From positions 1,731,001-1,795,000 of the forward strand of contig NC_134453.1 in NCBI RefSeq assembly GCF_030867145.1: 64,000 nucleotides of DNA, in the 5' to 3' direction. The notes below the pieces were generated by a model. That model was not told where the DNA came from and ran no database searches. It saw only the letters and a list, made by a program, of their open reading frames with translations. A program made the position numbers and the translations under genes. Positions 39,251 to 54,169 of this stretch are shown here, one piece after another (position 1 is the first letter of the stretch; each line of letters begins with the position of its first letter). The stretch is from Opisthocomus hoazin (lineage: Eukaryota; Chordata; Aves; Opisthocomiformes; Opisthocomidae).

Positions 39251-39492
39251 CAGAATCACAGAATCACAGAATACTAGGGGTTGGAAGGGACCTCTGTGGG
39301 TCATCTAGTCCAACCCCCCTGCCGAAGCAGGGTCACCTACAGCAGGCTGCACAGGATCTTGTCCAGGCGGGGCTGGAATATCTCCAGAGAAGGAGACTCC
39401 ACAACCTCCCTGGGCAGCCTGGGCCAGGGCTCCGTCACCCTCAGAGGGAAGAAGTTCTTCCTCATGTTCAGACGGAACTTCCTGTGCCCCAG
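39251..39492 (-). mobile_element. CR1 LINE 3' fragment inside the inferred DCC 3' UTR
   Basis: CAGAATCACAGAATCACAGA, CTAGGGGTTGGAAGGGACCT, TGTCCAGGCGGGGCTGGAAT and GAACTTCCTGTGCCCCAG mark about 242 bp of CR1 3' end. Its orientation is the same as DCC, so the message would carry it in CR1 sense. Confidence 0.97.
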
Positions 39493-39742
39493 AAGGACCT
39501 TGGCCTTGGTCTAACGGTGTTACTGGTTTCAATGGGCTGAGCCTGGAAAGAGATACGCTTCCAACAGCAGAAGAAAGGGAGGGCCAGATCAGTCTGCGGG
39601 CTTTCAGGGCCTTGGTGCTCAAGTCAGAGATGCCCAAAATCAAAACGAAGAGGCTGGTCCATCCCAAAGACGCCTGGACACCGCAACGCTTGCGTCCAAC
39701 CCAAACCCAACCCAACTTGCAAAGCTCTTTGTGCGCTTGTGT

Positions 39743-39803
39743 TCCTATTCTACGCTTGGTCCTGGATTAGCTGGTCCTGTTCTACGCTTGGTCCTGGATT
39801 AGC
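39743..39803. repeat. 32-bp direct duplication
   Basis: TCTACGCTTGGTCCTGGATT followed by AGC occurs at 39749 and again at 39781, within a 32-bp unit. It lies in the inferred DCC 3' UTR. Confidence 0.9.
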
Positions 39804-40239
39804 ATCCCGTGGTTAAAAAGCTGCAGTGCTGCTCTTCAAAGTCCTGGGGCCAGTTTCTGCTCCCAGCTATCGTGCCGCAAATCCAGGGTAAGAGATATTT
39901 CCTAAATGAGAAGCGAGCAACAGATCTGACCTTCCGTCTCTGTTTCGACAACGTCAATCTGGACAAATATGGACAGGGAGCTACTCAAAAGCTGCGTCAA
40001 GCCTTCTATCTTCACGTTAAAAAAAATGGAGGTAGTGATTCTCCAGGTTCTAACAGCTGAGCTGGGTTTTCAGCGGGCACGATTGGCGGATTTTATTTTC
40101 AGCAGAGGTTTTTGGTTGCGAATCTTTCGGAACTGGCAAGCTCAGTCTCCCGTGCAAACAAGGTTTCCTCACTCACGAGATATTTCATTAAGATCTTGGT
40201 AAATTGAATAACAAGGCATTTTTAAAGGAGCGTTTTCAC

Positions 40240-40660
40240 CAACACGCTGGAGTTCCTAATGAAGCATTTGAATTCCTCCTTGACATCTGATTTCCTTTCC
40301 AGCACGGGGCCATAGAAAATAATCTGAATTATTACTTCTGTTGCAGTGCCATTTCACTCAAAATATTTTATTCGGAGATTCACATATAATTACCCACCTA
40401 ATAAAAGGAGCTATTAGGTTGTAAAGATCCTATCCTTTCCATGCTCTTTTAAAATTATGACCCACTCAAGCTTGAAATCAAAGGCAGAGCTGAATGGAAT
40501 AATTCATCTGAAACTCTCTCATTGGGTTTTGCAGCCTCCTAACTGATAAATATGCAAATTAGTTCCCTTTTGGTGATTCAGCTGCATAAACAGGGATTAA
40601 CGCTGAATGCAGCTGAAAATTTAGCAATGAACTGTATGCACACAACATTTAGTCAATTCA
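40240..40660. promoter_or_regulatory. Candidate AT-rich conserved block inside the inferred 3' UTR
   Basis: The stretch includes an octamer-like ATATGCAAATTAG at 40550-40562 and several TAAT cores. It has no repeat similarity. Conservation is untested, so function is conjecture. Confidence 0.2.
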
Positions 40661-41938
40661 AACCAGTTATCGCCGTCAGTAAACGCCGCGATGCCCAGCT
40701 AAAGCCCGAAGGCGAGGAAAGGGAATCCCTAACGATGGGTCACGCGCTACCGCCGACCTCAACCAGGAGACACCACGCCTGCAGAAAAGCCCTCCTAATT
40801 AATTTCTCAGTTATTGACTGGTTTCTGTGGTTCTCCCCCCAGGCTCGCGTCCTGCCCGCGGGAAGCACCCGGCGCCTGCCAGCCCTCTGCCCTCCTCATC
40901 CTCTGCCCATCGCCATCCCAGGCGGACGGGTCCTCGGATCGGAGCCGTCCGAGGGATGGGAAAGGCTCGGGGAAAACTTCAGCTCCGTTTTTGTCACTGC
41001 TCCGGCTCACGGTGGCCCCGGCAGCGCTTCCCAATGTCCTCACAGGGCGGTGTGGCACAAAGGCCACCCATATGCAGTCATGTTTTATTCCAGCTTAAGC
41101 ACGTAACGACTGCGTGTCAGAGAAGATTGCATATTATGTCCTCTTTCTGCAAGCATACACTGGCCGGCTGGCAGCAGGCCACCAACGCAGACTTCTTTTT
41201 TTTTAATTCTCTTTTCTTTTTACATTCCTGGTTCTCTGTTTGCCATACATAAAACATTAACTACGGGAGGATTTACAAACGCTTGCTAAAATGGCTGAAT
41301 TTTACAGCGATTTGCTAATCCCCACCACTCGTGCGAGCTGAGTGACGGAGACGACGAGAGAAATCAGTAATTTGTCTTCTCGTTTTGCGCTGTCGGGAAA
41401 ACTTCCAAATTTTTGGTGTGGTGGCGCGATTATTTGCTATGGGTGTTTTTGTAGTCAGTAATTACGTACTTAAAAAAAAAACCACAAATGAGTGACCTAC
41501 AACACTGCCTCACCAGTGGCACGGTCTACGTTCAAAAACATACTTGCATGAGGTAAGACTAGATCTATACAAAGAGCTACAAAACCTCTACGGAGTAAAA
41601 CATGAGTTAGTCATGACAACTTGAGCTCTACGAAGACTACTAGATCAAAATGAGCAATCCGGTGGCATCAGCTATGACTCCGCGGTGATGACATCGTTCG
41701 TCTCGCCACGCTTCCATCACTTGAGATGCCAGACCTACGGTTCTGCGACATTTCCGTTATTATTCTTTCCTTTTACCTCGTTTTCTCATTCCTTTTAGGA
41801 CTTTGCAAGAATCCCCCTTGCACTGAAGGAGCGGTACCGGGAACAGGATGATTTTATGGGGTGGTGGACGTGGGTGGTACGCGTGGAATCCTGGTATGCT
41901 GCAATGCTCCGGGATAATTATCGCTTCAGCGAGAGCTG

Positions 41939-44752
<2,814 letters not shown>

Positions 44753-44895
44753 GTTGGCGGAGTCCTCCGTCTGCTTGTGGCCCTCTTCGGCGACCTCCGG
44801 GGCCGTGGGCACCGAGACGGGCAGCAGAGGTGACCTGGCTTTGCCCGCCAAGCCGAGGGATGCTGTTTTAACCTGAGCCTTGGGGAGGTTTGGCC
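44753..44895 (-). CDS. DCC: DCC netrin receptor, penultimate coding exon
   Basis: This exon encodes the linker between the P2-like region and the terminal P3 motif of the DCC cytoplasmic tail. On the minus strand the acceptor reads TTTTTCTCCTTCCAG and the donor is AAC followed by GTAAGAACC. The exon is 143 nt: GG completing a Gly codon from the upstream exon, then 47 codons ending in Asn. It therefore starts in phase 1 and ends in phase 0. Recognisable stretches are [18 protein letters not shown], followed by [16 protein letters not shown] and the acidic [12 protein letters not shown]. There is no frameshift or stop. Open reading continues past the donor for a few codons, but the splice consensus and the match of the next exon (starting VYEQDD) set the boundary. 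Confidence 0.95.
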
Positions 44896-47613
44896 CTGGA
44901 AGGAGAAAAAAGAGTCACAATGAGAACCCGTGGATATGAAAACGGGGATTGCAGCGGAATTAGGGGGGGTGATAGGCAAAACGCAGCTGGGTTTCACGCT
45001 GCTGCTTGTGTTTTCACAGACACAGACGCTGCTTCTTCCCGGAGGAGCATCACAGCCAACACAAACACTTTCTAAAAACTCTTCCATCATCTTTCACGGG
45101 CTCCGCTCCCGAAAGAGGACTCGCAGCCGCGGCAGGTTTGCAGTCGTCCGTCGACATCACTTTTCGACGAAGCCTGCTCTTTCGCAGAACCAAACGTTTT
45201 CGCACAAGAACCTTAAATTTTCCTGGGGGAAAATACCTACAAACCGGGTACTCCGGGAAGATAACGAAAACCTGGGCTCCGTGGCCCCTGCCCGGCAGGG
45301 AACTGCGAGTTTGACGTTGTGCTTGAGGGAGAAAGTGAGACTGAAGACCAGAGTCGTGACCAGGTTGGGGGAACGGCACTGGCTGAAGCGCTGCCCTTTA
45401 AAGATGCCTCAGCCGAGATGTCTCAGCTCTCTTCTGGAGGAAATTAAAAATTCTTTGTCTCTTTTAATGATTTAAAACCCCCCAAAACGAAACCTTTGTC
45501 CTGGACAGCCTGCCTCCACTCAGCACAAGGTGCAAGGCTCTGCTGGAGACACAAGGGCTGGCAGTTGAGACAGGCACAGGAGACATTAATTTTAAGCCAA
45601 CGGGGATAGTTTTAAAATTAAAGTTGCCACACAAAGCCAAACTGAGATCGCTTCTCTCATGCATCAGAGACTCAAGGCCAAAAAGGGGGACAGCAATTTC
45701 AAGCCTGCTTGCCGCCAGACCAACCCTGCTCCCCCTGCAGCTGCGGCTTCAACAGCCCCACGACCAAACTCCTTCCACGGAGTGCCTCTGGCACTTCTTT
45801 CCATCACCTAGTACCCCAAAATTTATTCTTCCCACTTTCTCCCTACTGACATTAAACCACTTTGATGCCTGCTTGGGCCCTAAGGGGAGTTTCATGCTCC
45901 TATCGTTGAATACGCGTTCTCCAGGCTGACACTTGCTTGGCAGGAGGCATCCCGTACCAGGGACTGTCAGATCCCCCCAGCCATCCCCACCAGGTAACAG
46001 CAGATCCCCTCTGGCACAGGGGATGACTTTGGGGGTCTCACAGGGCAGGCTGCCAGCTCCCGTGGCACTTGGGCGCAATTTTTGCTCTTTATTTATCATT
46101 TTCCGCGGAAATCAAGCAGACGAATCCTAAATAAATAGTTTTTTTCTGTGTCTTTCCTCCACTTCAGCAAGTTCCCAGCCTTTTTTCTATTAAGAAAATG
46201 TGTACTGTAGTAATGATAATAACAACAGCCACTGCTTTAGTAGCTGATCGTGCTTATTAGAGGTATTAATATGCATCAGCCTCAGTAAGTCAAGTAGGCT
46301 ATTGGCTGCTGCATCAGAATCGGACCCAGAAGGAGGAAGACAGGTCTGGAGACACTCCAGCCATAAAATGTGCGCAGAAGAAGGAGAGTCCCAAGGATCA
46401 GTCACAGGACAGGTTTGTACGAGGATGCCCGTGGCTCTGGAGCCCAGGAGCTTAGGAGATGTCTCCAACCACACGGAACGCACGCAGGCTCGCTCCAAAA
46501 TCCGCATCTCGGATCGGAAACCCAGCCGGTTCCCATGCAAAACCAAACCGTCCTTTTCTGAACCTTCAGTTTAAAGACCTATTTGTTTCCTCCATCACTG
46601 GATTCCCACCTGACCACCTCTCTTCCCTTCCAGATCGTTAACGTCTCCTGAAAGCAACGCTCCCGAGCGCGGAGCGGCACTGCCTGGGGACGAACTCCGG
46701 CGCGGGAAGGCGGGCAGCTCTCGCTCCCCAAATCCCACCAAATCACCGCAGCCGTGACAGCTCCCTGTATCCTCACAGCTCCAGCCAGGGGACGAGGGCT
46801 GCACATTAATTTTCCTGTATTTCAAAGAACGGTGTTTACATTTTTAATCGGTTTAAGGCAGAGAAAACACAACGGAGCAGAAGAGAGAACAAAATCCCTC
46901 CCTGAACCGAGCTGCCAACAGCGTGCTCATCAGAAGAAAGTTCCAGAAAAGAGCTCGAGACAGGGGCAGAGAGGGAGAGGCTCACAAACACCCTCTCCGT
47001 AAGGCTGAGAAGCGCAGATAACTCCCGTTTAGCTGAAGCTATGAAAGTGTGAAAGCTCAATGCAAGCCAAAAGAGATCGCCACCGAGATACCCTCACTCT
47101 TCCAGCTCCAGTTTAATAGCTAAAAGACTTCTTTAATAACTGGGCCTTCAAACTTCCCTCTATCTGAGTCAGAGTAGAGGCGACAGCTATCCCCAAAGAT
47201 TCAATCTCCCAAGCACTGCACATTCAAATCGGGTTTTAAAAAAAGGAAACGTTTTTCGCTTCCATTTCTTCATGGGGAAAAAAAAAAAAGCTTATTTCCC
47301 AAGAAGGAGGGGGAAGATGCACGCAGTGGCACGCGGAATGTGCACCCAGCACTCACACACAAGAGCCCGAATCTAAAATATAAAGTGATGAAGCTACCGT
47401 CGTAGGTGAATTAACCCTAAACTGCCCGGCACACAGGCTGTAGCTCCTCAGCAGGTTTTTCCCTCAGAGCTTTGGAATCACCCGCAGTGCTTAGGGAAGA
47501 AGGGAATGGCAGCTATTGCCCCAGCAGCTGTGCTGTTCCCCCTCTCTTAGCACCCGCGTGCCCTGCGGAAGAGAGATTTATCCGATCCCTGGGAACCTGG
47601 AATGTGTCCTGGG

Positions 47614-48510
47614 ATCACAGAATCCCAGCACGGTCGGGGTTGGAAGGGACCTCTGTGGGTCACCCAGTCCAACCCCCTGCCCAAGCAGGGTCACCCAGAG
47701 CAGGCTGCACAGCACCGCGTCCAGGTAGGTCTGGAATATCTCCAGAGAAGGAGACTCCACAGCCTCCCTGGGCAGCCTGGGCCAGGGCTCCATCACCCTC
47801 AGAGGGAAGAAGTTCTTCCTCATCTTCAGCTGGAACTTCCTCTGCTTCAGTTTGTGCCTGTTGCCCCTTGTCGTGTCGCTGGGCAGCACTGAAAAGAGTC
47901 TGGCCCCGTCCTCCTGACACCCACCCTGCAGATATTTAGAGGCATTTATAAGGTCCCCTCTCAGCCTTCTCTTCTCCAGACTGAACAAGCCCAGGTCCCT
48001 CAGCCTCTCCTCGTAGGAGAGATGTTCCAGTCCCCTCACCATTCTTGTACCCTCTGCTGGACTCTCTTCAGTAGCTCTTCATCTTTCTTGAACTGGGGAG
48101 CCCAGAACTGGACACAGCACTCCAGATGGGGCCTCACTAGGGCAGTGTAGAGGGGAAGGAGAACCTCCCTCGACCTGCTGGCCACACTCTTCTTGATGCA
48201 CCCCAGGATCCCATTGGCTTTCTTGGCAGCCAGGGCACACACTGCTGGCTCATGGTCAACCTGTTGTCCACCAGGACACCCAGGTCCCTCTCCACAAAGC
48301 TGCTCTCCAGCAGGTCCACCCCAAGCCTGTACTGGTGCCTGGGGTTGTTCCTCCCCAGGTGCAGGACCCTGCCCTTGCCCTTGTTGAACCTCATCAGGTT
48401 CCTCTCTGCTCAACTCTCCAGCCTGTCCAGGTCTCACTGAATGGCAGCACAGCCTTCTGGTGTATCTACCACTGCTTCCAGTTTTGTGTCCTCAGCAAAG
48501 TTGCTGAGGG
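47614..48510 (-). mobile_element. CR1 LINE 3' fragment, about 900 bp, frame disrupted
   Basis: It runs from ATCACAGAATCCCAGCACGG to CTCAGCAAAGTTGCTGAGGG, the most 5' reaching among the common-subfamily copies together with 60861-61764. Compared with the copy at 42790, a 2-bp insertion in the GGGCACACACTGCTGG region near 48240 and a lesion near 48045 break the ORF2 frame into pieces. Confidence 0.97.
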
Positions 48511-48699
48511 ATATCACCACGACGTGAAGAATAAATAATATGATAAAGCTGCCGCAGAAAATCGCGCTCATGCTGTTTTCTGGTTAGATAATGGACCCAA
48601 ACTGGCTGTTTTTACACAAGTCACTTCGCGTTGCGACTTGTTTGATTGAGAGGTCAGTATTTGCTGTGGTGGTGAGGAGCTCCTGTGAAACACAGAGTG

Positions 48700-49200
48700 A
48701 GCTGCTATTGTAATCCTCTAACTCCCGTGGCAAAAAACATGTTCCTCATATGTAACTCATTAATTGTAGTAATTGGACTTAAAGACCCACTTTTCTGCAC
48801 GAGGACAGATGTTCCCTCCTGGATATTGTTAATGAGAAGCCATTATGATGATTAGCAAGTTCAGTTTGTGCATCTTTTTGCCCCTTAGCTCACAAAAGCA
48901 ACAGGCGAATCATAATGCTCATAACTAAAATGAAGCTGAGCAAATGTTCCTTACGCGTAGCTGCGTACGTCAAGGTCTTCAGCAAACGTTTCCCAGCAGT
49001 GACTGCTTCCCACGGTGATGCCCGTCATATCTAACTAGCACAACAGTCGAGCCCTCTCTCCCCAAAGGATGTTAGAAAGACCAAGCAGGCCTCTCAAAGA
49101 GAATTCTGGATGGAGAAGGTCGACACGTGAAATAAAATAATTTATGCAAATGAGTAGCTAATTGAATTAAAATCACTTTGGTTTCTAATGTTTTCCAACT
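48700..49200. promoter_or_regulatory. Candidate conserved non-coding element in the DCC intron
   Basis: The block contains ACTCATTAATTGTAGTAATT, AGCCATTATGATGATTAGCA and an octamer-like TTATGCAAATGAG near 49141-49153, plus GCTAATTGAATTAAAATC. It lacks repeats and coding frames. The density of homeodomain/POU-type cores suggests an enhancer, but this is inference only. Confidence 0.25.
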
Positions 49201-49654
49201 CGGTGGAAATCTCACAAGCAAAAAAAAAGAGGAAACCTTGGAACTGGGGCCGCGAGAGGCAGAAGACGACAGTACCGACCAGGTGTAACTCCGAGCAGCC
49301 CCAGCACGGATTGGCTGTTTAAAAGTTTTATTTTCTCAGCAGGGTTATTAAACGCTTCGTTGGCTCATTAGCTAGATGATATATGGCTACCAGGTGCAAA
49401 CCCCAGCTACCGCCACCCCTCCGGGCCATACTGAACTCACTGCAGTACCATCCTCGGGCACATCCATGCAATCCTGCACCAAGCCAAGAAGAAGCAGTTT
49501 TCTAACACTTTACACATTTGTGCATATCAGGCCATACGTTTTCACGAGGGACACCAAGTAAAACCAATATAGCATCCATCCTCTTGACAGCAACACTTTG
49601 GGAGAGCTACTTGGCAATATTTTACTTTGAGATATGTCAAATGGGACATGAGAT

Positions 49655-50012
49655 GATGTACACATCAAGGTCAGGTTGGACGGGGCTCTGAGCAACCTGA
49701 TGTGGTTGAAGATGTCCCTGCTTACAGCAGTGGGCTTGGACTAGCTGGCCTTCAAAGGTGATGTACATACACATCAAGGTCAGGTTGGATGGAGCTCTGA
49801 GCAACCTGATGTGGCTGAAGATGTCCCTGCTCACGGCAGTGGGCTTGGACTAGCTGGCCTTCGAAGGTGATGTACATACACATCAAGGTCAGGTTGGATG
49901 GAGCTCTGAGCAACCTGATGTGGTTGAAGATGTCCCTGCTCACAGCAGTGGGCTTGGACTAGATGGCCTTCAAAGGCCCCTTCCAGCCCAAACCATTCTA
50001 TGATTCTGTGAT
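49655..50012 (+). mobile_element. CR1 LINE 3' tail amplified as three 109-bp tandem copies
   Basis: The motif ACATCAAGGTCAGGTTGGA recurs at 49662, 49771 and 49880, a strict 109-bp period. Each unit contains CTCTGAGCAACCTGATGTGG, AAGATGTCCCTGCT and GTGGGCTTGGACTAG, a CR1 3' end. Only the third copy continues into the true terminus (CCCCTTCCAGCCCAAACCAT, TTCTATGATTCTGTGA). Each repeat also includes the non-CR1-like spacer GATGTACATAC, shortened by 4 bp in copy 1. Confidence 0.95.
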
Positions 50013-51692
50013 ACTCAGCCAGGTGAGAACAACTCATTTTGGTGAGAGGGCTAAGGGTTTCTGCTGTTCACATGGCAGGCTTTCCAAAGGCCAGTCCCTA
50101 GCTGCAGGGAGGGTAGTGAGCTGGAAACTTCGCGTCAAAAACCACTGTGTTTGCACTCAATGGATCTGGGGTCTGTATCCAGCTTGAAGACCAAAAAGTC
50201 TTGTGTGGTTCATGAGTTACGGGCATTCTGCGCGATGATGCAAAACAGTGACTTGGAAAAAAAAGTTAAAATGGAGAAAATGAAGATGAACATAAAAGTT
50301 GAAAGTAGAGACGGTAAGAAATCACGATCAGTGGAGAATATTGCAGTAGAAGGCGACTACCAGTGGAGTTCCTCAAGATCTGGATCTAGGATGGATTCTT
50401 GATATTTTGATACATATAATAGGTGTGTGATTATGAAACCTATTACTAGTAAAAGCTTGGAAATACAGCTAGAATAACACGACAAGAACTGCAGGGACCT
50501 TTCTGCCTATCTGCTGCTCAGCCAAACTTTTAGATCTTTCACAGCAAGGAGGCCAGATCGTGTATCACATCACTTCAGCTGAATATCACACCACTTCAGC
50601 TGTTTAAATCGAGGGATGAGTCTCTGCTGGTTCCTCCACCTCCCTCACTCATCTATGGAAAGCAGCACCTTCCAAAGTGTAGGGAGAGGTTTCACGAGTT
50701 GCCTTTCAGAAGATACTCCCTTCTCTCCTTTGGCTGCACACTGAGCTTATGTGACTGGCACAGAGAGAACGCCTATTCATCAGAAGTCTAAAGTTAACTA
50801 GGAATGAGTCATTCCTCTGAGAAGAAGGAACAGAAGCTTTCCCATAAATTCTGCTGGGTCTAACAGAAGGAAACGAGGGAAGTGAAAAGCCTGCACGCTT
50901 CTGATTTCAAGCCTACAAGTGGGTACGTGCCTTGGAGAAGTCAACTACGATCTTCAGATGTAGGAGGCAAGCAATTTTTGGCAGAAAGGTAACCAGCAAT
51001 GCCATTTTACTGAGTGTCGGGAAGATCCTATCTGGAAAGCTCTGCGCAAGCCTGAGGACCCGCACGTCGGAAAAATTGAATTGTGCAAAGTGTTGAGAGG
51101 GGTTTACTAACGGCCAGTGACGAAGAGGAAGAGTCTATATGATAATCCATACAGGGAAGATGCGATGGAATCAGCTCAGAAGGAGCTGCAGTAATTTGCT
51201 TTCACCAGGTGGTAACGCAAGACTCAACGGGAACGAGAGTTTCTGTTAACCACACTGAGATGTGGATCAAGCTCGCGATGTTCTTCACAGAGACAACTAA
51301 CAGCTGGGCTTAGGAAGGACATATCTAGGCCAACACCTCAGGTAGGGATCACTGCTATAGAAAGGACACGTAGCATTTGTAAAAATGTTTATCTTCCTAA
51401 CATTCTGCTCTCCATGAACACATACAACCATCATCAAATACAATGGGTGACGGCAGACAGGACACTAGACACCCTGAAAAGAGGATTTTGCAGTAAGATG
51501 CACTGTGCTGTATACCGGCTCCTGGTTCCAGTTTTTAACCTGCCACCACTTTATCGATTCCAGAGTTGGACAAAATGCTCTGCTCAATATCTGCTTCATC
51601 TAAAGCTGATTTTGTTTCTTGTTGGTATAGGGTATTCAACAAAGCGAAAAGGATTTTGGAACAGGCAAGATATGTGCAGGCATGTCTCATAA

Positions 51693-52235
51693 ATCACAGA
51701 ATCCCAGAATGTTGGAAGGGACCTCTGTGGGTCACCCAGTCCAACCCCCTGCCCAAGCACGGTCACCCACAGCAGGCTGCACAAGACAGCGTCCAGGCGG
51801 GGCTTGGATATCTCCAGAGAAGGAGACTCCACAACCTCCCTGGGCAGCCTGGGCCAGGGCTCCGTCACCCTCAGAGGGAAGAAGTTCTTCCTCCTGTTCA
51901 GATGGAACTTCCTCTGCTTCAGTTTGTGCCCATTGCCCCTTGTCCTGTCGCTGGGCACCACTGGAAAGAGTCTGGCCCCGTCCTCCTGACACCCACCCTG
52001 CAGATATTTAGAGGCATTTCTAAGGTCCCCTCGCAGCCTTCTCTTCTCCAGGCTGAACAAGCCCAGCTCCCTCAGCCTCTTCTTGTAGGAGAGATGCTCC
52101 AGTCCCCTCCTCATCCTCATAGCCCTCCGCTGGACTTTCTCCAGTAGGTCTTCATCTTTCTTGAAGGGGGAGCCCAGAACTGGACAGAGTTGGGGACAGA
52201 TGGGGCCTCACCAGGGCAGTGTAGAGGGGAAGGCG
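51693..52235 (-). mobile_element. CR1 LINE 3' fragment
   Basis: About 540 bp from ATCACAGAATCCCAGAATGT to CACCAGGGCAGTGTAGAGGG. A deletion has removed part of the GGGGTTGG segment near the tail. The residual frame (52120 down to 51596) shows the usual [20 protein letters not shown] block with KKRL replacing EERL. Confidence 0.97.
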
Positions 52236-53934
52236 AAAATCAGTTTGGAAACATAAACAGACAATTTCCAAACCGGGGATACAGATATATTCATATACTT
52301 TGTAGCCCAACAGACAGGGCATATGTCAAAAAGACATGAAGAGGATCTGCAGTTGAAGATCACCTGGTCTGATGGGGCAGATGAAAACTGACCTGTTTTC
52401 TGGGGTGCAAACAAGCCCTTCTCTTCATAAGAACCGAGAGGATTCTTGAAGGGTGAAGAGTACCAAGAGGAATCCTCTACAATGAGACTGTAAAAGTCAA
52501 AATAAACTGCAGAAATCAGAAGGTAATGTCAGACTTGTAACTAAACGAGGATAAGCTTTTCTGGCCCTGCTTCTCACACCTTTTCCACATTTTTTTTCTA
52601 TCCAACAGGCCAAAAGACAAACACCACCCGCGCTGCTAATTAGAACTGCTTCTAGTAACGAAGATCTGCAGGCATGGAGGATTCTGCAAGGATGCTCCCA
52701 CAGAGCCGTAGGTCATAGCTCGCAAAACTGAAAGCAATCCATCTGGAAAATTAAAACGATTTAAGAATTTTGTCTGTCCCCAGACGTCTCCAGGAAGGAG
52801 ATTTGGCAGCCTGAACTTCAAGGGTAGGGAAGGAGACCTGTGCAGCAACACAAAGCCAGATGTTTTCCCTATGAAGTAATCAAAGCTGCTGGGGTACGCT
52901 GCTTATCTTGCAGTACGAAGAGGTAATTTTCTCACCAAAGCACAACAGAAAATTACCAAAGGATCAAATGCCACTTTCAGGTTATTTGATATTTCCACCA
53001 GTAAAAACAGCGTCAGTTTAAATGACTTCAAAGTTGAAACATAAAGATGAGAATAACACATAGCAGTGAGCTTACTCGTATCTGCATGGCAGGACGCTCC
53101 TGTTCAAGTAAGACGGTGCCTCTCAGGGGAACAAAATATGTAATCCTACGAAAAATATCATTTGAAGACTCAGCTGTTTTACACTACAGGTGGGAAAAAA
53201 TATTTTTCATCATGAAACTGAGCTTCTAAAAGTGACTTTTGAGGTGTTAATCAATGGAGGCTGGGCTTCTTCCGCAAGGGAAAATGTTCTAGAAAAAGGG
53301 AAAGTTTAATTTAAAAAATATTTGATAGTAGGAGAAATAAAGTAAAAAGGGAAATAAAACACAAAGGAGCAAGTGGTCGTTTAATCTCTCTCCAGAATAC
53401 AGCACCAGGCAAGTACTGGGACTGCCCATCAGGGAGGCTTTGAAACAGCACTGATGAACTTCACACGTTTTTACGGTTTCAAAATAGGCGTAGAAACAGT
53501 GAGTGTGGAAAGGACACTTCAAGACAAAAACAACACAGACTGCTCAAAGATGTGGAAACACGAGAGAGAGATCTGGTCTCTGACGTCTCAACTGCTCTTC
53601 ACGTTTTTAATCTGTTTGGTGGAAACAACATGCAGGATAAGTAAGTGCTAGGGCAAGAGCGACTTGTTGGCTGCAGCTGCTCGGTGGTAACACACACAGT
53701 CCCAAATCAATATGGAGAAATTGTATACGCCGTGGAAAAAGTTGTAATTCTCTACTTACGAAACACAGGGAGAAGGAATGGCCAATCATTAAATCTTCCT
53801 ATGGATTTACAAGATAATTATCCAGGTAAATATTTTTTTAACTGCTGCCTTGTGTTGAAATAGATCATGTATATCAAAGGGGAACTTGTTCATGTATCCA
53901 GACAAGCACCTAAATCCACACTTCACCTTCCACC

Positions 53935-54030
53935 TTCCAGCAGTCCCGTTGATTTTAATGAGACAACTCAGGTGTCTGAAGTTATCTGCATGCTCATTAA
54001 ACTGTACCGGACTAGGGCCAGATTTCTCTA
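53935..54030. repeat. Possible ancient amniote interspersed repeat
   Basis: GCAGTCCCGTTGATTTTAAT, GAGACAACTCAGGTGTCTGA, AGTTATCTGCATGCTCATTA and GGGCCAGATTTCT follow the order of a repeat common in turtles, crocodilians and birds (cagtcccattgacttcaat, gactactcacatgcttaa, agttaagcatgtgctta, ggggcc). I cannot name the family with confidence. Confidence 0.4.
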
Positions 54031-54169
54031 ACGGACAGGACCGACCCTTTCATGACACTTCTGTGCCCACAGATCTCCCAGTTGAATGGAGAAAGCTTGT
54101 CTTCATAAAAAGAAACATCAAAGAAAAACACATTTTAAAACTGAAGGGGGGGGCAGGTAAAGATTTCTG

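Larger units (their letters stand above)
36220..41938 (-). other. DCC: Inferred long 3' untranslated region of DCC
   Basis: No coding continues after the DCC stop, and the first strong polyadenylation arrangement on the minus strand with a downstream GU-rich element is at 36241-36250. That implies a 3' UTR of about 5.7 kb; the human DCC message also has a UTR of several kilobases. Other AATAAA motifs on the minus strand at 41084-41089, 40367-40372 and 39159-39164 could give shorter isoforms. The interval holds a sense-oriented CR1 tail (39251-39492), a 32-bp direct duplication (39743-39803), an A21 tract on the plus strand (37191-37211) and an AU-rich stretch on the minus strand near 36910-36940 with ATTTA motifs. 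Open frames inside it (for example 37583-37993 and 40552-41106 on the plus strand) resemble no protein I know. The extent is inference without RNA data. Confidence 0.5.

Noticed and set aside
40552..41106. 184-codon plus-strand frame antisense to the inferred DCC 3' UTR
   Set aside because: No recognisable protein similarity; part of it comes from a GC-rich stretch open in several frames.
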